Source of the DNA: Sulfuriferula nivalis
GTDB taxonomy: Bacteria; Pseudomonadota; Gammaproteobacteria; Burkholderiales; Sulfuriferulaceae
DNA length: 64,000 nt
Direction: 5' to 3'
Assembly (NCBI RefSeq): GCF_009937995.1
Contig: NZ_AP021881.1
Location: 2,604,001 to 2,668,000 of the forward strand
Positions 38,093 through 49,719 of this stretch are shown here, one piece after another. Within the stretch, counting starts at the first letter, position 1; each line of letters starts with the position of its first letter. The notes beneath the pieces were generated by a model. It was not told where the DNA came from. It did not search any database and saw only the letters and a program-made list of their open reading frames with translations. The position numbers were made by a program, and so were the translations under genes.

Positions 38093-39534
38093 AATGATTG
38101 CTGTATAGCGTAAGCACACAAAGCCATCAGCGGCTGAGGAAGTATGCCTAATGCTAATACACCTAAACCATTCGCACTCATCAAGAAAGCCACATCACCT
38201 TCAGGCTTAATCACATGCGTATCGGTTGCTTTATCAAAATACATAAGTCGAACTACGCGCAAATAGTAGAACGCGCCGATCAACGAGAAGATCACAGCTA
38301 TAACTGCAAGCCAGGTATAGCCTGCATTTACTACTGCCTGCAATACAGACAATTTCGCATAAAAGCCAACGGTAGGTGGTACGCCTGCTAATGAGAACAT
38401 GATGATCAACATCATAAACGCATACCAAGGATGACGCTGATTCAAGCCTTTTAAATCTTCCAGATTATCCGCCTCGAAACCTTTGCGTGAGAGCAGCATG
38501 ATCATGCCAAACGCACCCAAACCAGTTATCGTGTAAGTAACAATATAGAACATCGCAGCACTATAACCATTGATATCTCCTGCGAGTAAACCTAACAGCA
38601 GAAATCCCATGTGCGAAATTGTCGAATATGCCAACATACGCTTAAAGTTGGTTTGTGCAATCGCAGTAATATTACCTATAGCCATAGACAACACGGCCAT
38701 AATTATCATCATTTGCTGCCAGTCAGGAGACATAGACTGCAGTCCCTGCGCTAGGATACGCAACACAAAAGCAAAAGCGGCTATTTTAGTTGCCGTTGCA
38801 ATAAACAAAGTAACTGCTGTAGGCGCGCCCTGATAGACATCAGGCAACCACATATGAAATGGTGCAGCACCAAGCTTGAATGCCAAACCTGCAATAATGA
38901 ACACCAAGCCAAATACGAGTACAGTGTTATTAGCTACACCAGCCTGCAAGACCGTGGCAATTCTTGTAATATCCAAACTACCCGTTGCGCCATATATCAT
39001 TGACATTCCATACAGCAACATCCCTGATGCCAAAGCGCCCAGTACAAAATATTTCATCGCGGCTTCACTCGATACTGCAGAGTCACGCTGCAATGCAACC
39101 AGCGCATAAAGTGACAAACTCATCAACTCCAACCCCATGTACAGCGTAAGCAAACTACTTGCAGAAATCATCACCATCATGCCCAAGGTAGCAAATAGCA
39201 CCAGCACAAAAAACTCACCCTGGAACATGCCACGTGCATGAATGTATGAACGTGAATAAACCAACACAACAGCCACTACAAAATACAACATTAATTTCAA
39301 CGTATCTGACAATAAATCATCAATAAACATGCCATGCATTGCATACGTTGGAACACCTGTTGCCGTTGTCAGCGTCAACCAACCACAGCCTAACAAAGTT
39401 AGCAAACTGAGTATGTAAGTAATAAAACGCTGTTCATCACTCAAAAACAAATCAATAAGTAGAATTAACGACACCGCTGCCAGCAAAAATATTTCTGGCA
39501 ACAATGGCAACACATCCGTAAAAGCGAGATTCAT
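38089..39534 (-). CDS. nuoN: NADH-quinone oxidoreductase subunit N
   Basis: Antiporter-like proton-pumping subunit of the complex I membrane arm, 481 residues and about 14 helices. The Lys-bearing segments include [21 protein letters not shown] and ALFGF-equivalent [16 protein letters not shown]. It is the last nuo gene and is coupled to DUF2818. It follows nuoM by 19 bases. Confidence 0.96.
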   Translation of the reverse strand: MNLAFTDVLPLLPEIFLLAAVSLILLIDLFLSDEQRFITYILSLLTLLGCGWLTLTTATGVPTYAMHGMFIDDLLSDTLKLMLYFVVAVVLVYSRSYIHARGMFQGEFFVLVLFATLGMMVMISASSLLTLYMGLELMSLSLYALVALQRDSAVSSEAAMKYFVLGALASGMLLYGMSMIYGATGSLDITRIATVLQAGVANNTVLVFGLVFIIAGLAFKLGAAPFHMWLPDVYQGAPTAVTLFIATATKIAAFAFVLRILAQGLQSMSPDWQQMMIIMAVLSMAIGNITAIAQTNFKRMLAYSTISHMGFLLLGLLAGDINGYSAAMFYIVTYTITGLGAFGMIMLLSRKGFEADNLEDLKGLNQRHPWYAFMMLIIMFSLAGVPPTVGFYAKLSVLQAVVNAGYTWLAVIAVIFSLIGAFYYLRVVRLMYFDKATDTHVIKPEGDVAFLMSANGLGVLALGILPQPLMALCAYAIQQSL

Positions 39535-39553
39535 CCGTATTCCTTCTTATGCT

Positions 39554-41041
39554 TTAAGGCAACTTACTGATTGCAACATGCGCAAGCAGATTATTAACTG
39601 AGGTATGCATGACTTCGGTATATGGCTTAGGATATAAACCCATAGACAATACCAGCACAGCCAAGATTGCAAGGAAACTAAATTCTCTCGCGCTCACATC
39701 TTTCATCTCATTTACATGTGGATTAGTAACTGCGCCAAAAATCACGCGCTTATACATCCACAAGGTGTAAGCCGCACCAAAAATTAATGTTGTAGCAGCC
39801 AAGAAGGCATACCAGAAATTAACCTTGATAGCACTCATGATCACCATAAACTCACCGATGAAACCACTCGTACCTGGCAAACCTGAGTTAGCCATAGAGA
39901 ACAGCATCAGAAATGCCGCAAATATCGGCATCTTATTTGCCACGCCACCATAATCCGAAATTTGACGTGAATGCAAACGGTCATACATCACACCAACACT
40001 CAAGAACATCGCAGCGGAAATAAAGCCATGTGAAATCATCTGAATCAAAGCACCCTCAGTCCCAATCGCGTTGAACATGAAGAATCCCAAGGTCACAAAA
40101 CCCATATGTGAAATCGACGAGTAAGCAATCAGCTTTTTCATATCCTGCTGCACAAGTGCAACCAGGCCGATATAAACCACAGCTATCAAGGAAATGGTGA
40201 CGATAAAGCCTGTCATGTAATGGCTTGCATCTGGTGCAATCGGCAGATTGAAACGCAAGAAACCATAAGCACCCACCTTAAGCGTAATTGCCGCCAATAT
40301 TACCGAACCACCGGTAGGTGCTTCGACGTGGGCATCTGGCAACCAAGTATGCACTGGCCACATTGGTACTTTTACCGCAAAGGACAGGAAAAAAGCCATG
40401 AACAGCAAAATCTGCGCTGACATCGCAATAGGTAAACGATGATAATCAAGAATTTCGAAACTACCACCCGATTGAAAGTACAAGTACAAAAATGCAACTA
40501 GCATTAACAGTGAACCGAGCAGCGTATACAAGAAGAATTTAATCGCAGCATAAACTCGACGCGGACCACCCCAGATACCAATCACCAGAAACAATGGTAT
40601 TAACATTGCTTCAAAGAACACGTAGAACAAAATCGCATCCAAGGCTTCAAACACACCAATAATAGCGCCAGACATGAATAAAAATGCGGCCATATATTGC
40701 GACACTTTGGTTTGAATAACTTTCCAACCAGCAATCACGACCAAAATAGTTGTGAAGCTAGTAAGTAATACAAATGGCATAGATATACCATCTACTCCGA
40801 GATGATAATTGATATTGTATGTAGGTATCCATGGCATTAATTCTTCAAACTGCATATTTGCGGTCATCGTATTAAAGCCCGTATAAAGCGGTACAGTAAC
40901 CGCAAAAGATACGATAGCACCTATCAACGCAATCCAGCGCGCCATGCTTGCATTACGATCCGACCCTGTTGCCAACACTAGCGCACCAGAAATAATCGGC
41001 ACCCAAACGGCCAAACTTAAAAGTGGGTATCCAGCTAACAT
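39554..41041 (-). CDS. nuoM: NADH-quinone oxidoreductase subunit M
   Basis: Proton-pumping membrane subunit of complex I, 495 residues. The conserved glutamate helix is in YVFFEAMLIPLFLVIGIWGG, and the Lys helix is in FAVKVPMWPVHTWLPDAHVEAPTGGSVILA, typical of NuoM. GLPGTSGFIGEF lies in the second half. It is located between nuoL and nuoN in the standard order. Confidence 0.97.
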   Translation of the reverse strand: MLAGYPLLSLAVWVPIISGALVLATGSDRNASMARWIALIGAIVSFAVTVPLYTGFNTMTANMQFEELMPWIPTYNINYHLGVDGISMPFVLLTSFTTILVVIAGWKVIQTKVSQYMAAFLFMSGAIIGVFEALDAILFYVFFEAMLIPLFLVIGIWGGPRRVYAAIKFFLYTLLGSLLMLVAFLYLYFQSGGSFEILDYHRLPIAMSAQILLFMAFFLSFAVKVPMWPVHTWLPDAHVEAPTGGSVILAAITLKVGAYGFLRFNLPIAPDASHYMTGFIVTISLIAVVYIGLVALVQQDMKKLIAYSSISHMGFVTLGFFMFNAIGTEGALIQMISHGFISAAMFLSVGVMYDRLHSRQISDYGGVANKMPIFAAFLMLFSMANSGLPGTSGFIGEFMVIMSAIKVNFWYAFLAATTLIFGAAYTLWMYKRVIFGAVTNPHVNEMKDVSAREFSFLAILAVLVLSMGLYPKPYTEVMHTSVNNLLAHVAISKLP

Positions 41042-41078
41042 AAAATCCCTATTCTAATTGTATTGCTTTAAATTATGG

Positions 41079-43091
41079 TCAAGCTACGCGCACAAACCAC
41101 GTCACCAAGGCGAACACGCCGATAATCATGGCAAATGCGTAATGATAGATATAACCTGATTGCCACTTGCGCGTGATAGTTGAAAACCAACCTACTAAAT
41201 GTGCTGCTCCGTTAACGAAGAAACCGTCTATTATTTTCACATCTATTACACGCCAGAAAAAACCACCTAAAGCACGCGCTCCACCGGCAAAGAACCAGGC
41301 ATTAAACGTGTCAAGACCATATTTATTATCCAATATATTATAGATAACAATGAAACGCTGTTTAATCGCTTCCGGAATATCTGGACGCTTCATATAGAAA
41401 AACCATGATAGCGCCACGCCAGATATTGCTAACCACAATGGCAAACTGGTCAAGCTATGCAACGCCATAGCAGTTGAACCTTGATAATCAGCTTTCAACT
41501 CCTCCATTGCTGGGTGCAATGTGTTATTAATAACAATGGCCCCATGGAAATAGTCTCCAAACAACATAGGCTGAATCGCAAAATAGCCTATTAATAACGA
41601 TGGAATAGCCAGCAATATTAATGGGATGGTTACAACCAAAGATGATTCATGCGGAACACCACCGTGATGCCCATGATCATCATGTCCATGTTGATGCTCA
41701 TCGTGACTGTGCGTATCAAAGCGTTCTTTACCGTGGAACACCAGGAAATACATGCGGAAAGAGTAAAAAGCCGTGACAAAAACGCCTGCTACTACCGCGA
41801 AATAGGCAAAACTTGCACCAGCCAAACCATGCTCCATCGCAATGTGTGTCGCCTCGATGATACTGTCCTTGGAGTAGAACCCAGAGAAGAATGGTGTACC
41901 TATCAACGCAAGCGAGCCTATCAGGGACGTTATCCAGGTAATCGGCATATACTTGCGCAAGCCACCCATATTGCGAATATCCTGGTCATGATGCATACCC
42001 ATAATGACCGAACCCGCTGCTAAGAACAGTAAAGCTTTGAAAAACGCATGCGTCATTAAATGGAACACTGCGACTGAGTACGCTGAGGCTCCTAGTGCAA
42101 CAGTCATATAACCCAGCTGTGACAATGTAGAGTAGGCAACCACACGCTTAATATCATTTTGGATAATACCCAAAAAGCCCATAAATAACGCGGTAATCGC
42201 ACCGATTACAATCACAAAAGACAATGCGGCCTGAGACATTTCAAACATAGGTGACATACGCGCCACCATGAAAATACCCGCTGTCACCATAGTTGCTGCA
42301 TGGATCAATGCAGATATAGGTGTAGGGCCTTCCATTGAGTCAGGCAACCAAACATGCAGTGGAAACTGAGCTGACTTACCCATCGCACCAATGAATAACA
42401 GGATACAAATCACAGTAATCAACGACCAGTCCATACCAGGGATGATACTGACGTGTGTCGAAGCCATCGCAGGCAATTGAGCGAATACAGATGCGTAGTC
42501 CAGCGTACCAAAGTACGCTAGCACCATGCCAATACCAAGCAAGAACCCGAAGTCACCTACACGGTTTACTAGGAATGCTTTTAAGTTCGCATAGATTGCT
42601 GTTGGACGAGTGAACCAAAAACCAATAAGCAAATATGACACTAAACCAACCGCTTCCCAACCAAAAAACAGTTGCAGGAAGTTGTTAGACATTACTAACA
42701 TCAACATTGAGAATGTGAACAATGAAATATAGCTGAAGAAACGCTGGTAGCCTGGATCTTCTTTCATATAACCGATAGTGTAAATATGCACCATCAATGA
42801 TACAAACGTCACTACTAACATCATCATTGCAGTCAGACTATCAATTAGGAAACCGACTTCCAGGCGTAGATCACCAGTAGTGATCCAAGTGTATACCGTC
42901 CCATTAAATACATGTCCTGCCTGCACATCCTGGAAAATCACCCAAGAAGCCCAACATGACACAGCGACACCTGCAATAGTGACGATATGCGATAGCGTGC
43001 GGCCTATAGCCCAGCCAAACAATCCTGCTACTATCGCACCAAACAATGGTGCAAGCGGGACTAAAAGATAAAGTTTTTGAATTTCCGTCAT
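41079..43091 (-). CDS. nuoL: NADH-quinone oxidoreductase subunit L
   Basis: Largest antiporter-like subunit of complex I, 670 residues, with the long lateral helix at the C-terminus. FFGWEAVGLVSYLLIGFW and GAMGKSAQFPLHVWLPDSMEGPTPISALIHAATMVTAGIFM are diagnostic. Between helices in the second half there is a His/Asp-rich loop (about residues 463-480, plus-strand 41655-41710) that could bind metal or be a simple linker. The C-terminal TM anchor ends ALVTWFVRVA. Confidence 0.97.
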   Translation of the reverse strand: MTEIQKLYLLVPLAPLFGAIVAGLFGWAIGRTLSHIVTIAGVAVSCWASWVIFQDVQAGHVFNGTVYTWITTGDLRLEVGFLIDSLTAMMMLVVTFVSLMVHIYTIGYMKEDPGYQRFFSYISLFTFSMLMLVMSNNFLQLFFGWEAVGLVSYLLIGFWFTRPTAIYANLKAFLVNRVGDFGFLLGIGMVLAYFGTLDYASVFAQLPAMASTHVSIIPGMDWSLITVICILLFIGAMGKSAQFPLHVWLPDSMEGPTPISALIHAATMVTAGIFMVARMSPMFEMSQAALSFVIVIGAITALFMGFLGIIQNDIKRVVAYSTLSQLGYMTVALGASAYSVAVFHLMTHAFFKALLFLAAGSVIMGMHHDQDIRNMGGLRKYMPITWITSLIGSLALIGTPFFSGFYSKDSIIEATHIAMEHGLAGASFAYFAVVAGVFVTAFYSFRMYFLVFHGKERFDTHSHDEHQHGHDDHGHHGGVPHESSLVVTIPLILLAIPSLLIGYFAIQPMLFGDYFHGAIVINNTLHPAMEELKADYQGSTAMALHSLTSLPLWLAISGVALSWFFYMKRPDIPEAIKQRFIVIYNILDNKYGLDTFNAWFFAGGARALGGFFWRVIDVKIIDGFFVNGAAHLVGWFSTITRKWQSGYIYHYAFAMIIGVFALVTWFVRVA

Positions 43092-43122
43092 GGTTGATTC
43101 CTGTCAGATGCCTAACGCATCA

Positions 43123-43428
43123 TTAGCCTTTAAGTTGATCCAAATCGTCCACGTGTATGGTACGCAAGTTACGGAACAGCACTACCAGTATCGCCAGTCC
43201 AATTGCCGACTCTGCTGCTGCCACGGTCAAAATAAAGAACACAAATATTTGCCCTGCTGTATCCCCCATAAAATGGGCAAAAGCGATGAAATTCATATTC
43301 ACTGCCAATAGCATTAACTCTATCGACATCAATAAAATAATGACATTCTTACGATTGAGAAATATACCCAGCACACTGATGGCAAACAGAATGCCAGCCA
43401 ATATCAAATAGTATGATAACGAAACCAT
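43123..43428 (-). CDS. nuoK: NADH-quinone oxidoreductase subunit K
   Basis: Three-helix membrane subunit of complex I, 101 residues, opening with [25 protein letters not shown]. The two conserved membrane glutamates are in [11 protein letters not shown] and [12 protein letters not shown]. It lies between nuoJ and nuoL. Confidence 0.96.
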   Translation of the reverse strand: MVSLSYYLILAGILFAISVLGIFLNRKNVIILLMSIELMLLAVNMNFIAFAHFMGDTAGQIFVFFILTVAAAESAIGLAILVVLFRNLRTIHVDDLDQLKG

Positions 43429-43440
43429 GTCACGCGCTCC

Positions 43441-44058
43441 TTAAGACTTAGTAGAAGATGGCTGTTCAGCGGCCATACTTACGAGACGCACACGATCGGC
43501 ACGCTTAATTCTGACTTGTTGCGCAGGATCTTGATATTTACTGGTTTTACGTTTACGCATAGTTAATGCAATCGCAGCAACAATGGCGACCAGCAATACT
43601 ACAGCAGCCAATTCAAATGGATAGACATAGTCAGTGTAAAGCAAACGACCCAACTCTTTGGTATTGCTATAATTGGCTGCGTGTTGAGCAGGTGCAGGAA
43701 CTATATCCAGACCAAAACTACGACTACCTAATACCACTGCCATCTCTATCACCAGCATTACTGAGACAAAAGCCGCTAATGGTAAATAATCCCAAAAACC
43801 TTCACGCAATCTGTCCAGATTAATATCCAGCATCATCACCACAAACAGGAACAGAACCATAACCGCGCCTACATATACCAATACCAAGGTAATAGCCAAA
43901 AACTCGGCTTCAAGCATCAGCCACAACCCTGCTGCTGTAAAAAAAGCTAACACCAGAAACAATGCCGCATGTACTGGATTACGTGTAGTAATTACGCGAA
44001 ATCCCGCAAACAACAAAATTGCTGCAAAGCCAAAAAATACGATAGTTTCAAAATTCAT
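43441..44058 (-). CDS. nuoJ: NADH-quinone oxidoreductase subunit J
   Basis: Five-helix membrane subunit of complex I, 205 residues. NPVHAALFLVLAFFTAAGLWLMLEAEFLAITLVLVYVGAVMVLFLFVVMML carries the pi-bulge helix of this subunit (given here only as a landmark, near residues 28-78). The C-terminal tail after the last helix is basic and Ser-rich. It is twelve bases from nuoI and from nuoK. Confidence 0.95.
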   Translation of the reverse strand: MNFETIVFFGFAAILLFAGFRVITTRNPVHAALFLVLAFFTAAGLWLMLEAEFLAITLVLVYVGAVMVLFLFVVMMLDINLDRLREGFWDYLPLAAFVSVMLVIEMAVVLGSRSFGLDIVPAPAQHAANYSNTKELGRLLYTDYVYPFELAAVVLLVAIVAAIALTMRKRKTSKYQDPAQQVRIKRADRVRLVSMAAEQPSSTKS

Positions 44059-44070
44059 TGTCTATACACC

Positions 44071-44559
44071 TTATCGATATTTAGCATCGGCAGCACGAGC
44101 CGCTGCAATTTGATCTTCGTGCTTGTCACCAACAGCCAACAACATTTCCTTGTTGTAATACAGGTCACCACGTTTTTCACCGTGATATTCCAATATGTGC
44201 GTCTCGACTATGGAATCCACAGGGCATGACTCTTCGCAAAATCCGCAGAAAATGCATTTGGTCAGATCTATATCATATTTCGTGGTACGACGAGTCCCAT
44301 CATCACGCTGTTCTGATTCTATGGTGATGGCCATAGCTGGACATACTGCCTCACACAATTTACAAGCGATACAACGCTCTTCGCCATTAGGATAACGACG
44401 CAACGCATGTAAACCACGGAAACGCACTGACTGAGGTGTTTTCTCTTCAGGAAATTGCACTGTGATTTTGCGTGCAAAAAAATGCCGCCCAGTCAGGCGC
44501 ATACCTTGCAGCAATTCCAACAACAGCAAGCTGGTAAAAAAATGTTTTATCGCTTTCAT
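44071..44559 (-). CDS. nuoI: NADH-quinone oxidoreductase subunit I
   Basis: Peripheral-arm subunit carrying two [4Fe-4S] clusters (N6a and N6b), 162 residues from ATG 44559 with GGAG upstream; a TTG one codon earlier is less likely. The two ferredoxin motifs are [12 protein letters not shown] and [12 protein letters not shown]. The N-terminal helix lies along the membrane. Confidence 0.97.
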   Translation of the reverse strand: MKAIKHFFTSLLLLELLQGMRLTGRHFFARKITVQFPEEKTPQSVRFRGLHALRRYPNGEERCIACKLCEAVCPAMAITIESEQRDDGTRRTTKYDIDLTKCIFCGFCEESCPVDSIVETHILEYHGEKRGDLYYNKEMLLAVGDKHEDQIAAARAADAKYR

Positions 44560-44582
44560 CAAATCACTCCATTATTCCACGC

Positions 44583-45611
44583 TTAGTGGAATAAATATCC
44601 GTAAGGGGTTTGCATCATTGCGCCGACAAACAGCAACCAGACCAAGGTAATAGGGATGAACACTTTCCAACCCAAACGCATAATTTGATCATAACGATAG
44701 CGAGGAAACGTGGCGCGGAACCATAAGAATAAGAATAAAACAAAACCTATTTTGAACATCAACCATACAAAACCTGGTATCCAGGTAAATGGCGCGATAT
44801 CAAATAAAGGCTGCCACCCACCCAAGAACATGATCGAAGTCAATGCCGCAATCAAAATCATGTTGGCATATTCAGCCAGGAAGAAAACAGCAAATGCCAT
44901 CCCTGAGTATTCAACATGGAAACCAGCGACAATCTCAGACTCACCTTCAGCCACGTCGAATGGTGCACGGTTGGTTTCAGCCACACCCGCGATCAAATAA
45001 ACGATAAACATAGGGAACAACGGTAACCAATACCAGCTAAAAACTCCGCCCGTTTGGCCTTTCACAATGTCGACCAAATTCAGACTTTGCGCTGCCATTA
45101 ACACCCCTACCAAAGCGAAACCCATGGCTATCTCGTAAGACACAATTTGAGCTGCTGAACGCAAGCTTCCAAGAAATGCGTACTTGGAGTTGGATGCCCA
45201 ACCCGCAATAATCACGCCATACACACCAACAGAGGTCATCGCCAGGATATACAACAAACCTGCGTCAACATTCGCCAACACCATTTCTGGTGAAAAAGGA
45301 ATAACGGCCCAAGCTGCCAGCGCAGGTGCTATGGTCAATACAGGCGCAAGCACAAACAAAAACTTATTCGCGCCACTCGGTATGATGATCTCTTTCATCA
45401 ATAGCTTGATACCATCGGCTATCGGTTGTAATAAACCCTTAAAACCTACGCGATTTGGACCTATACGTACCTGCATGTAACCTATGACTTTGCGTTCAGC
45501 ATAGGTCAAATAAGCTACAGCTATCATCAACGGACCAACAATGGCAATGATTTTGGCCAGATTCCACACCAGTGGCCAAGCAGCACCAAACAAATTTTCT
45601 AAAAAGGCCAT
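44583..45611 (-). CDS. nuoH: NADH-quinone oxidoreductase subunit H
   Basis: Membrane subunit forming the quinone-access channel, 342 residues from ATG 45611, one base after the nuoG stop. The longer frame to 45638 lies within nuo[39 protein letters not shown] and [19 protein letters not shown] are the conserved loops facing the hydrophilic arm. Confidence 0.96.
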   Translation of the reverse strand: MAFLENLFGAAWPLVWNLAKIIAIVGPLMIAVAYLTYAERKVIGYMQVRIGPNRVGFKGLLQPIADGIKLLMKEIIIPSGANKFLFVLAPVLTIAPALAAWAVIPFSPEMVLANVDAGLLYILAMTSVGVYGVIIAGWASNSKYAFLGSLRSAAQIVSYEIAMGFALVGVLMAAQSLNLVDIVKGQTGGVFSWYWLPLFPMFIVYLIAGVAETNRAPFDVAEGESEIVAGFHVEYSGMAFAVFFLAEYANMILIAALTSIMFLGGWQPLFDIAPFTWIPGFVWLMFKIGFVLFLFLWFRATFPRYRYDQIMRLGWKVFIPITLVWLLFVGAMMQTPYGYLFH

Positions 45612-45612
45612 G

Positions 45613-47961
45613 TTATGCGCGCTCCAACTTGATTTCACCCATCATTGCACCCAAGCCAGCTGTCAGGGGATGACTAGCAACCAGTCGAACACATTCATCG
45701 GCTACCGCGTTATCGAGCTCGCTGCGCAGGGTTAAACGTACACCTGCTTGCTCGACAACAACGAGTCCACCCGAAACCACATTCAGCTTCTGCATCAGCG
45801 CTGCATTCATACCAACACCGACAAATTCGCTATCTTGTGTTTTCTGCAAAGATTCAGCACGACGAACTATGGCATCGGCTTGATACATAGGGACTGTTCC
45901 AACACGATATACACCTTTGGCTATAGTTACATCACCAACATCAAGTGTAGATAACCCATTGCTCAATGCGGTCTTCGGCAAGTCTCCTTGTGGTAGGAAA
46001 GCTCCACGCACTTCTTCTACACTGTCCAAATCGAATCCATTCAGACCCATCATCGTGCCAAGCACTCTCAATACTTTCCAAGCCGGACGAGTTTCACCCA
46101 AAGGTTTAACTGCACCATTGAAAGTCTGAAGTTTGCCCTCTACGTTAATGAAACTACCTGCTGTCTCAGTAAATGGTGCAATTGGCAAAAGGACATCAGC
46201 ATACTCTAACGCGTTATGTTTATATGCACTCATAGCAACAACCATATCGGCACTTTGCATCGCTTTTATCGCTAGTGCCGGATTATTACAATCCAACTCA
46301 GGCTCAACACCCAGCAACAAATAAGCTTTACGCGGGTTCGACAGCATCGCATCAGCATTTAAACCCGTTTTAGTACCCACAGGTGCTGCACCAGCAACAT
46401 AAGCACCTATACTATTTGCTGCTTCACCCAAGAAACCTAAAGTAGCGCCAGTCATCTCTGCAATGCACTGTGCCAAGGTATGCAAATCTGCATATTGTTG
46501 ATGATGTTGTGCCATGTTTCCCAGGAACACTGCTTTGCGCTCGCCACTATTCAAACTGGTTGCAATCGCAACGCTATTAGCGTCAGCAACCACACCAGCT
46601 AATTTTGCAAGTAATTCAGCAGGTATCGCCTTGCCTGTTTGCGCAGCCAATGCCAACAGAATTTGTGCCAGCGTTTGCACCATGGCTTGTGGAGCAACAA
46701 TAGCCTTGTGAGCAACCTTCATTAACAAATCATCATCTACTGGATTTACCAGACTAAACTGCGCACCATGCCGTACTGCATTGCGCAAACGATGAGCCAT
46801 TAACGGATGATCTTGACGCAGACTACTACCAATCAACAATATTCGGTTTAACGTGTCCAGATCAGCAACGGGCATACCTAACCATGGAGCGCCCATTACA
46901 CGTGCATCGGCACTAAAATCAGCCTGACGTAACCGCGTATCCACATTACCTGAGCCCAAACCACGCACTAATTTCTGTAGTAAATATAATTCTTCTATTG
47001 TTTGATGCGGTGTTGCTAATGCACCTATGCTATCAGCGCCATGCTGCTCACGAATTTGTTTCAATCCATTGGCGACATACTGTAGCGCAGCTTGCCAGTC
47101 AACTTCTATCCATTTACCGTCCTGTTTAACCATAGGCTGAGTTAAACGCTGCGATGAATTCAAGCCTTCATAGGAAAAACGATCCTTATCCGATAACCAG
47201 CACTCATTAATCTCTTCATTTTCCAGTGGCAGAACTCGCATAACCTTATTGTTCTTAACCTGCACAGCCAAATTGCTGCCTAAGCCATCATGCGGGCTAA
47301 CAGATTTGCGACGTGACAGCTCCCAGCTACGGGCGGTATAACGGAAAGGTTTGCTGGTTAACGCACCAACGGGACACAAATCAATAATATTGCCGGACAA
47401 CTCTGAATCTATGGTTTTGTTGATAAATGGCATGATCTCGGAATGCTCACCTCGACCAACCTGACCCATTTCCATAATCCCTGCGATTTCCGTACCGAAA
47501 CGTACACAGCGTGTGCAATGGATGCACCGTGTCATATCAGTTGAAACCAAGGGACCCAAATCCTTTTCTTTGACTACACGCTTTTCTTCTTGATAACGCG
47601 AAGAGCTACCACCATAGCCCACAGCCAGATCCTGCAAACTACATTCCCCACCCTGATCGCAAATTGGGCAATCCAGAGGATGATTAATTAACAGAAACTC
47701 CATCACGCCTTTTTGCGCTTTAACGGCATAATCCGATTTGGTAAATACTTTCATACCTTCGGTCAATGGCGTAGCGCAAGCTGGCATCGGTTTGGCAGCT
47801 TTCTCTACCTGTACCAAACACATACGACAGTTGGCCGCTATCGACAATTTCTTGTGATAACAGAAAGAGGGAATATAAACACCAATCTGCACGGCAGCAT
47901 CCATAATTGTGCCGCCTGTAGGTACAGCCACTTTCGTGCCGTCAATTTCGATTTCTAGCAT
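45613..47961 (-). CDS. nuoG: NADH-quinone oxidoreductase subunit G
   Basis: Large iron-sulfur subunit of complex I, 782 residues from ATG 47961 (AGGTGA upstream). The N-terminal [2Fe-2S] domain uses the Cys in [17 protein letters not shown]. This is followed by the [18 protein letters not shown] His/Cys motif and the [14 protein letters not shown] ferredoxin motif with its partner Cys in DLCPVGAL. The molybdopterin-oxidoreductase-like C-terminal domain has no visible cofactor site, as is usual. Confidence 0.96.
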   Translation of the reverse strand: MLEIEIDGTKVAVPTGGTIMDAAVQIGVYIPSFCYHKKLSIAANCRMCLVQVEKAAKPMPACATPLTEGMKVFTKSDYAVKAQKGVMEFLLINHPLDCPICDQGGECSLQDLAVGYGGSSSRYQEEKRVVKEKDLGPLVSTDMTRCIHCTRCVRFGTEIAGIMEMGQVGRGEHSEIMPFINKTIDSELSGNIIDLCPVGALTSKPFRYTARSWELSRRKSVSPHDGLGSNLAVQVKNNKVMRVLPLENEEINECWLSDKDRFSYEGLNSSQRLTQPMVKQDGKWIEVDWQAALQYVANGLKQIREQHGADSIGALATPHQTIEELYLLQKLVRGLGSGNVDTRLRQADFSADARVMGAPWLGMPVADLDTLNRILLIGSSLRQDHPLMAHRLRNAVRHGAQFSLVNPVDDDLLMKVAHKAIVAPQAMVQTLAQILLALAAQTGKAIPAELLAKLAGVVADANSVAIATSLNSGERKAVFLGNMAQHHQQYADLHTLAQCIAEMTGATLGFLGEAANSIGAYVAGAAPVGTKTGLNADAMLSNPRKAYLLLGVEPELDCNNPALAIKAMQSADMVVAMSAYKHNALEYADVLLPIAPFTETAGSFINVEGKLQTFNGAVKPLGETRPAWKVLRVLGTMMGLNGFDLDSVEEVRGAFLPQGDLPKTALSNGLSTLDVGDVTIAKGVYRVGTVPMYQADAIVRRAESLQKTQDSEFVGVGMNAALMQKLNVVSGGLVVVEQAGVRLTLRSELDNAVADECVRLVASHPLTAGLGAMMGEIKLERA

Positions 47962-47969
47962 ATGTTCAC

Positions 47970-49244
47970 CTAAACCATGCACTTGCCATGTTCGATGTGG
48001 TACTCGAATTCATGACGATAATGTTTGAGCATCGCTTGTACTGGCATTGCAGCAGCATCGCCAAGCGCACAAATAGTTCGACCACCAATATTATGAGCAA
48101 CGTCAGCCAGCAGGTCTAAATCCTCTGGACGACCTTGGCCATGTTCAATACGATGAATAACGCGATATAACCAGCCTGTACCTTCTCGACAAGGCGTACA
48201 TTGTCCACAAGACTCTTCAAAGTAAAAATATGACAAGCGCTCCAACGCTTCTACCATACATACCGTTTCATCCATGATAATGACTGAACCCGCACCTAGA
48301 GCCGAACCCGCCTTGGCAATTGAGTCATAGTCCATAGTACATTGCATCATAATCTCAGCTGGTAACACTGGGGTTGAAGAACCACCAGGTATACAGGCTT
48401 TGAAGGTATGCCCAGTGCGTATACCACCCGCCATTTCTAATAGCTCGGCAAATGGCATACCCATATGCACTTCATAATTTCCAGGCTTGTTAACATGCCC
48501 AGACACCGAGAATATTTTGGTACCGCCATTATTCGGCTTACCTAACTCCAGAAATTTTTGCCCGCCTTCACGAATGATGTAAGGGATACTTGCAAATGTT
48601 TCCGTGTTATTGATGGTTGTGGGTTTGCCATACAAACCAAAACTTGCTGGGAATGGTGGTTTAAAGCGCGGCTGACCTTTTTTACCCTCAATGGATTCCA
48701 GCAATGCGGTTTCTTCACCGCAAATATAAGCGCCATATCCATGATGATTAAACAGATCAAAACTAAAATCTGTTCCCATAATCTTCTCACCGAGAAAACC
48801 TGCTGCACGCGCTTCCTCTAAAGCAGCTTCCATGCGTTCATATGTTTGCCAAATTTCACCGTGAATATAGTTGTATGCACGCTTTACACCCATAGTGTAA
48901 GCAGCGATTGCCATACCTTCTATTAATGCGTGTGGATTCAACAACATAATGTCGCGATCTTTGAAAGTACCTGGTTCACCTTCATCAGAATTACATACCA
49001 AGTATTTGTCACCCTGGTAATGACGTGGCATAAAGCTCCACTTCAAACCTGTTGGGAAACCCGCACCACCACGACCACGCAATGCTGATTTTTTAACTTC
49101 TGCAATAATAGTCTCAGCCGACATAGGCTCGGTTAGCACTTTACGCAAAGCACTGTAACCACCATTGGCAACATAAGTTTCCAACTTCCATGACTCAGGA
49201 AGGTGAGCCGTATTGAATATAACTTCTCCGCCTTTAATAACCAT
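47970..49244 (-). CDS. nuoF: NADH-quinone oxidoreductase subunit F
   Basis: NADH- and FMN-binding subunit of complex I, 424 residues. It shows the glycine-rich [17 protein letters not shown] and the FMN-site [17 protein letters not shown]. The [4Fe-4S] N3 ligands are in [12 protein letters not shown] plus a later Cys in [12 protein letters not shown]. It lies one base after the nuoE stop. Confidence 0.97.
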   Translation of the reverse strand: MVIKGGEVIFNTAHLPESWKLETYVANGGYSALRKVLTEPMSAETIIAEVKKSALRGRGGAGFPTGLKWSFMPRHYQGDKYLVCNSDEGEPGTFKDRDIMLLNPHALIEGMAIAAYTMGVKRAYNYIHGEIWQTYERMEAALEEARAAGFLGEKIMGTDFSFDLFNHHGYGAYICGEETALLESIEGKKGQPRFKPPFPASFGLYGKPTTINNTETFASIPYIIREGGQKFLELGKPNNGGTKIFSVSGHVNKPGNYEVHMGMPFAELLEMAGGIRTGHTFKACIPGGSSTPVLPAEIMMQCTMDYDSIAKAGSALGAGSVIIMDETVCMVEALERLSYFYFEESCGQCTPCREGTGWLYRVIHRIEHGQGRPEDLDLLADVAHNIGGRTICALGDAAAMPVQAMLKHYRHEFEYHIEHGKCMV

Positions 49245-49245
49245 A

Positions 49246-49719
49246 TCAGTTCAACTCTTTAAGAATAGCGTCGATTTTCTCAGACGTGAGAAAACCTTCC
49301 ATACGATGATTATTGATAAGGCACACAGGCGCATCACCACATGCACCCATGCATTCACCTTCTTTCAATGTGAATTTGCCATCAGTCGTGGTTTCACCAA
49401 AACCACAATCGAGACGCTGCTTCACATGTTTTGCCAACTCAGGTGCACCCATCAGCATACAAGAAATATTGGTACACAATGTCACTTTGTACTTACCGAC
49501 AGGTGCGGTGTCATACATATTATAAAAAGTCGCGACCTCGGCTACTGCAATTGCAGGCATGCCTAAATAGTTCGCTACAAAATCCATCGTTTCAGTTGCC
49601 AGCCAACCTTTTTCAACTTGCGCAATCCGCAGAGCTGACATGACGGCTGACTGACGTTGATCAGCTGGATACTTAGCGATCTCACGATCGATTTGGGCTA
49701 ATGATGCTGGGCTCAACAT
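49246..49719 (-). CDS. nuoE: NADH-quinone oxidoreductase subunit E
   Basis: Thioredoxin-like [2Fe-2S] subunit of complex I, 157 residues. The cluster ligands are in [13 protein letters not shown] and [16 protein letters not shown]. Its ATG overlaps the nuoD stop by one base. Confidence 0.96.
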   Translation of the reverse strand: MLSPASLAQIDREIAKYPADQRQSAVMSALRIAQVEKGWLATETMDFVANYLGMPAIAVAEVATFYNMYDTAPVGKYKVTLCTNISCMLMGAPELAKHVKQRLDCGFGETTTDGKFTLKEGECMGACGDAPVCLINNHRMEGFLTSEKIDAILKELN

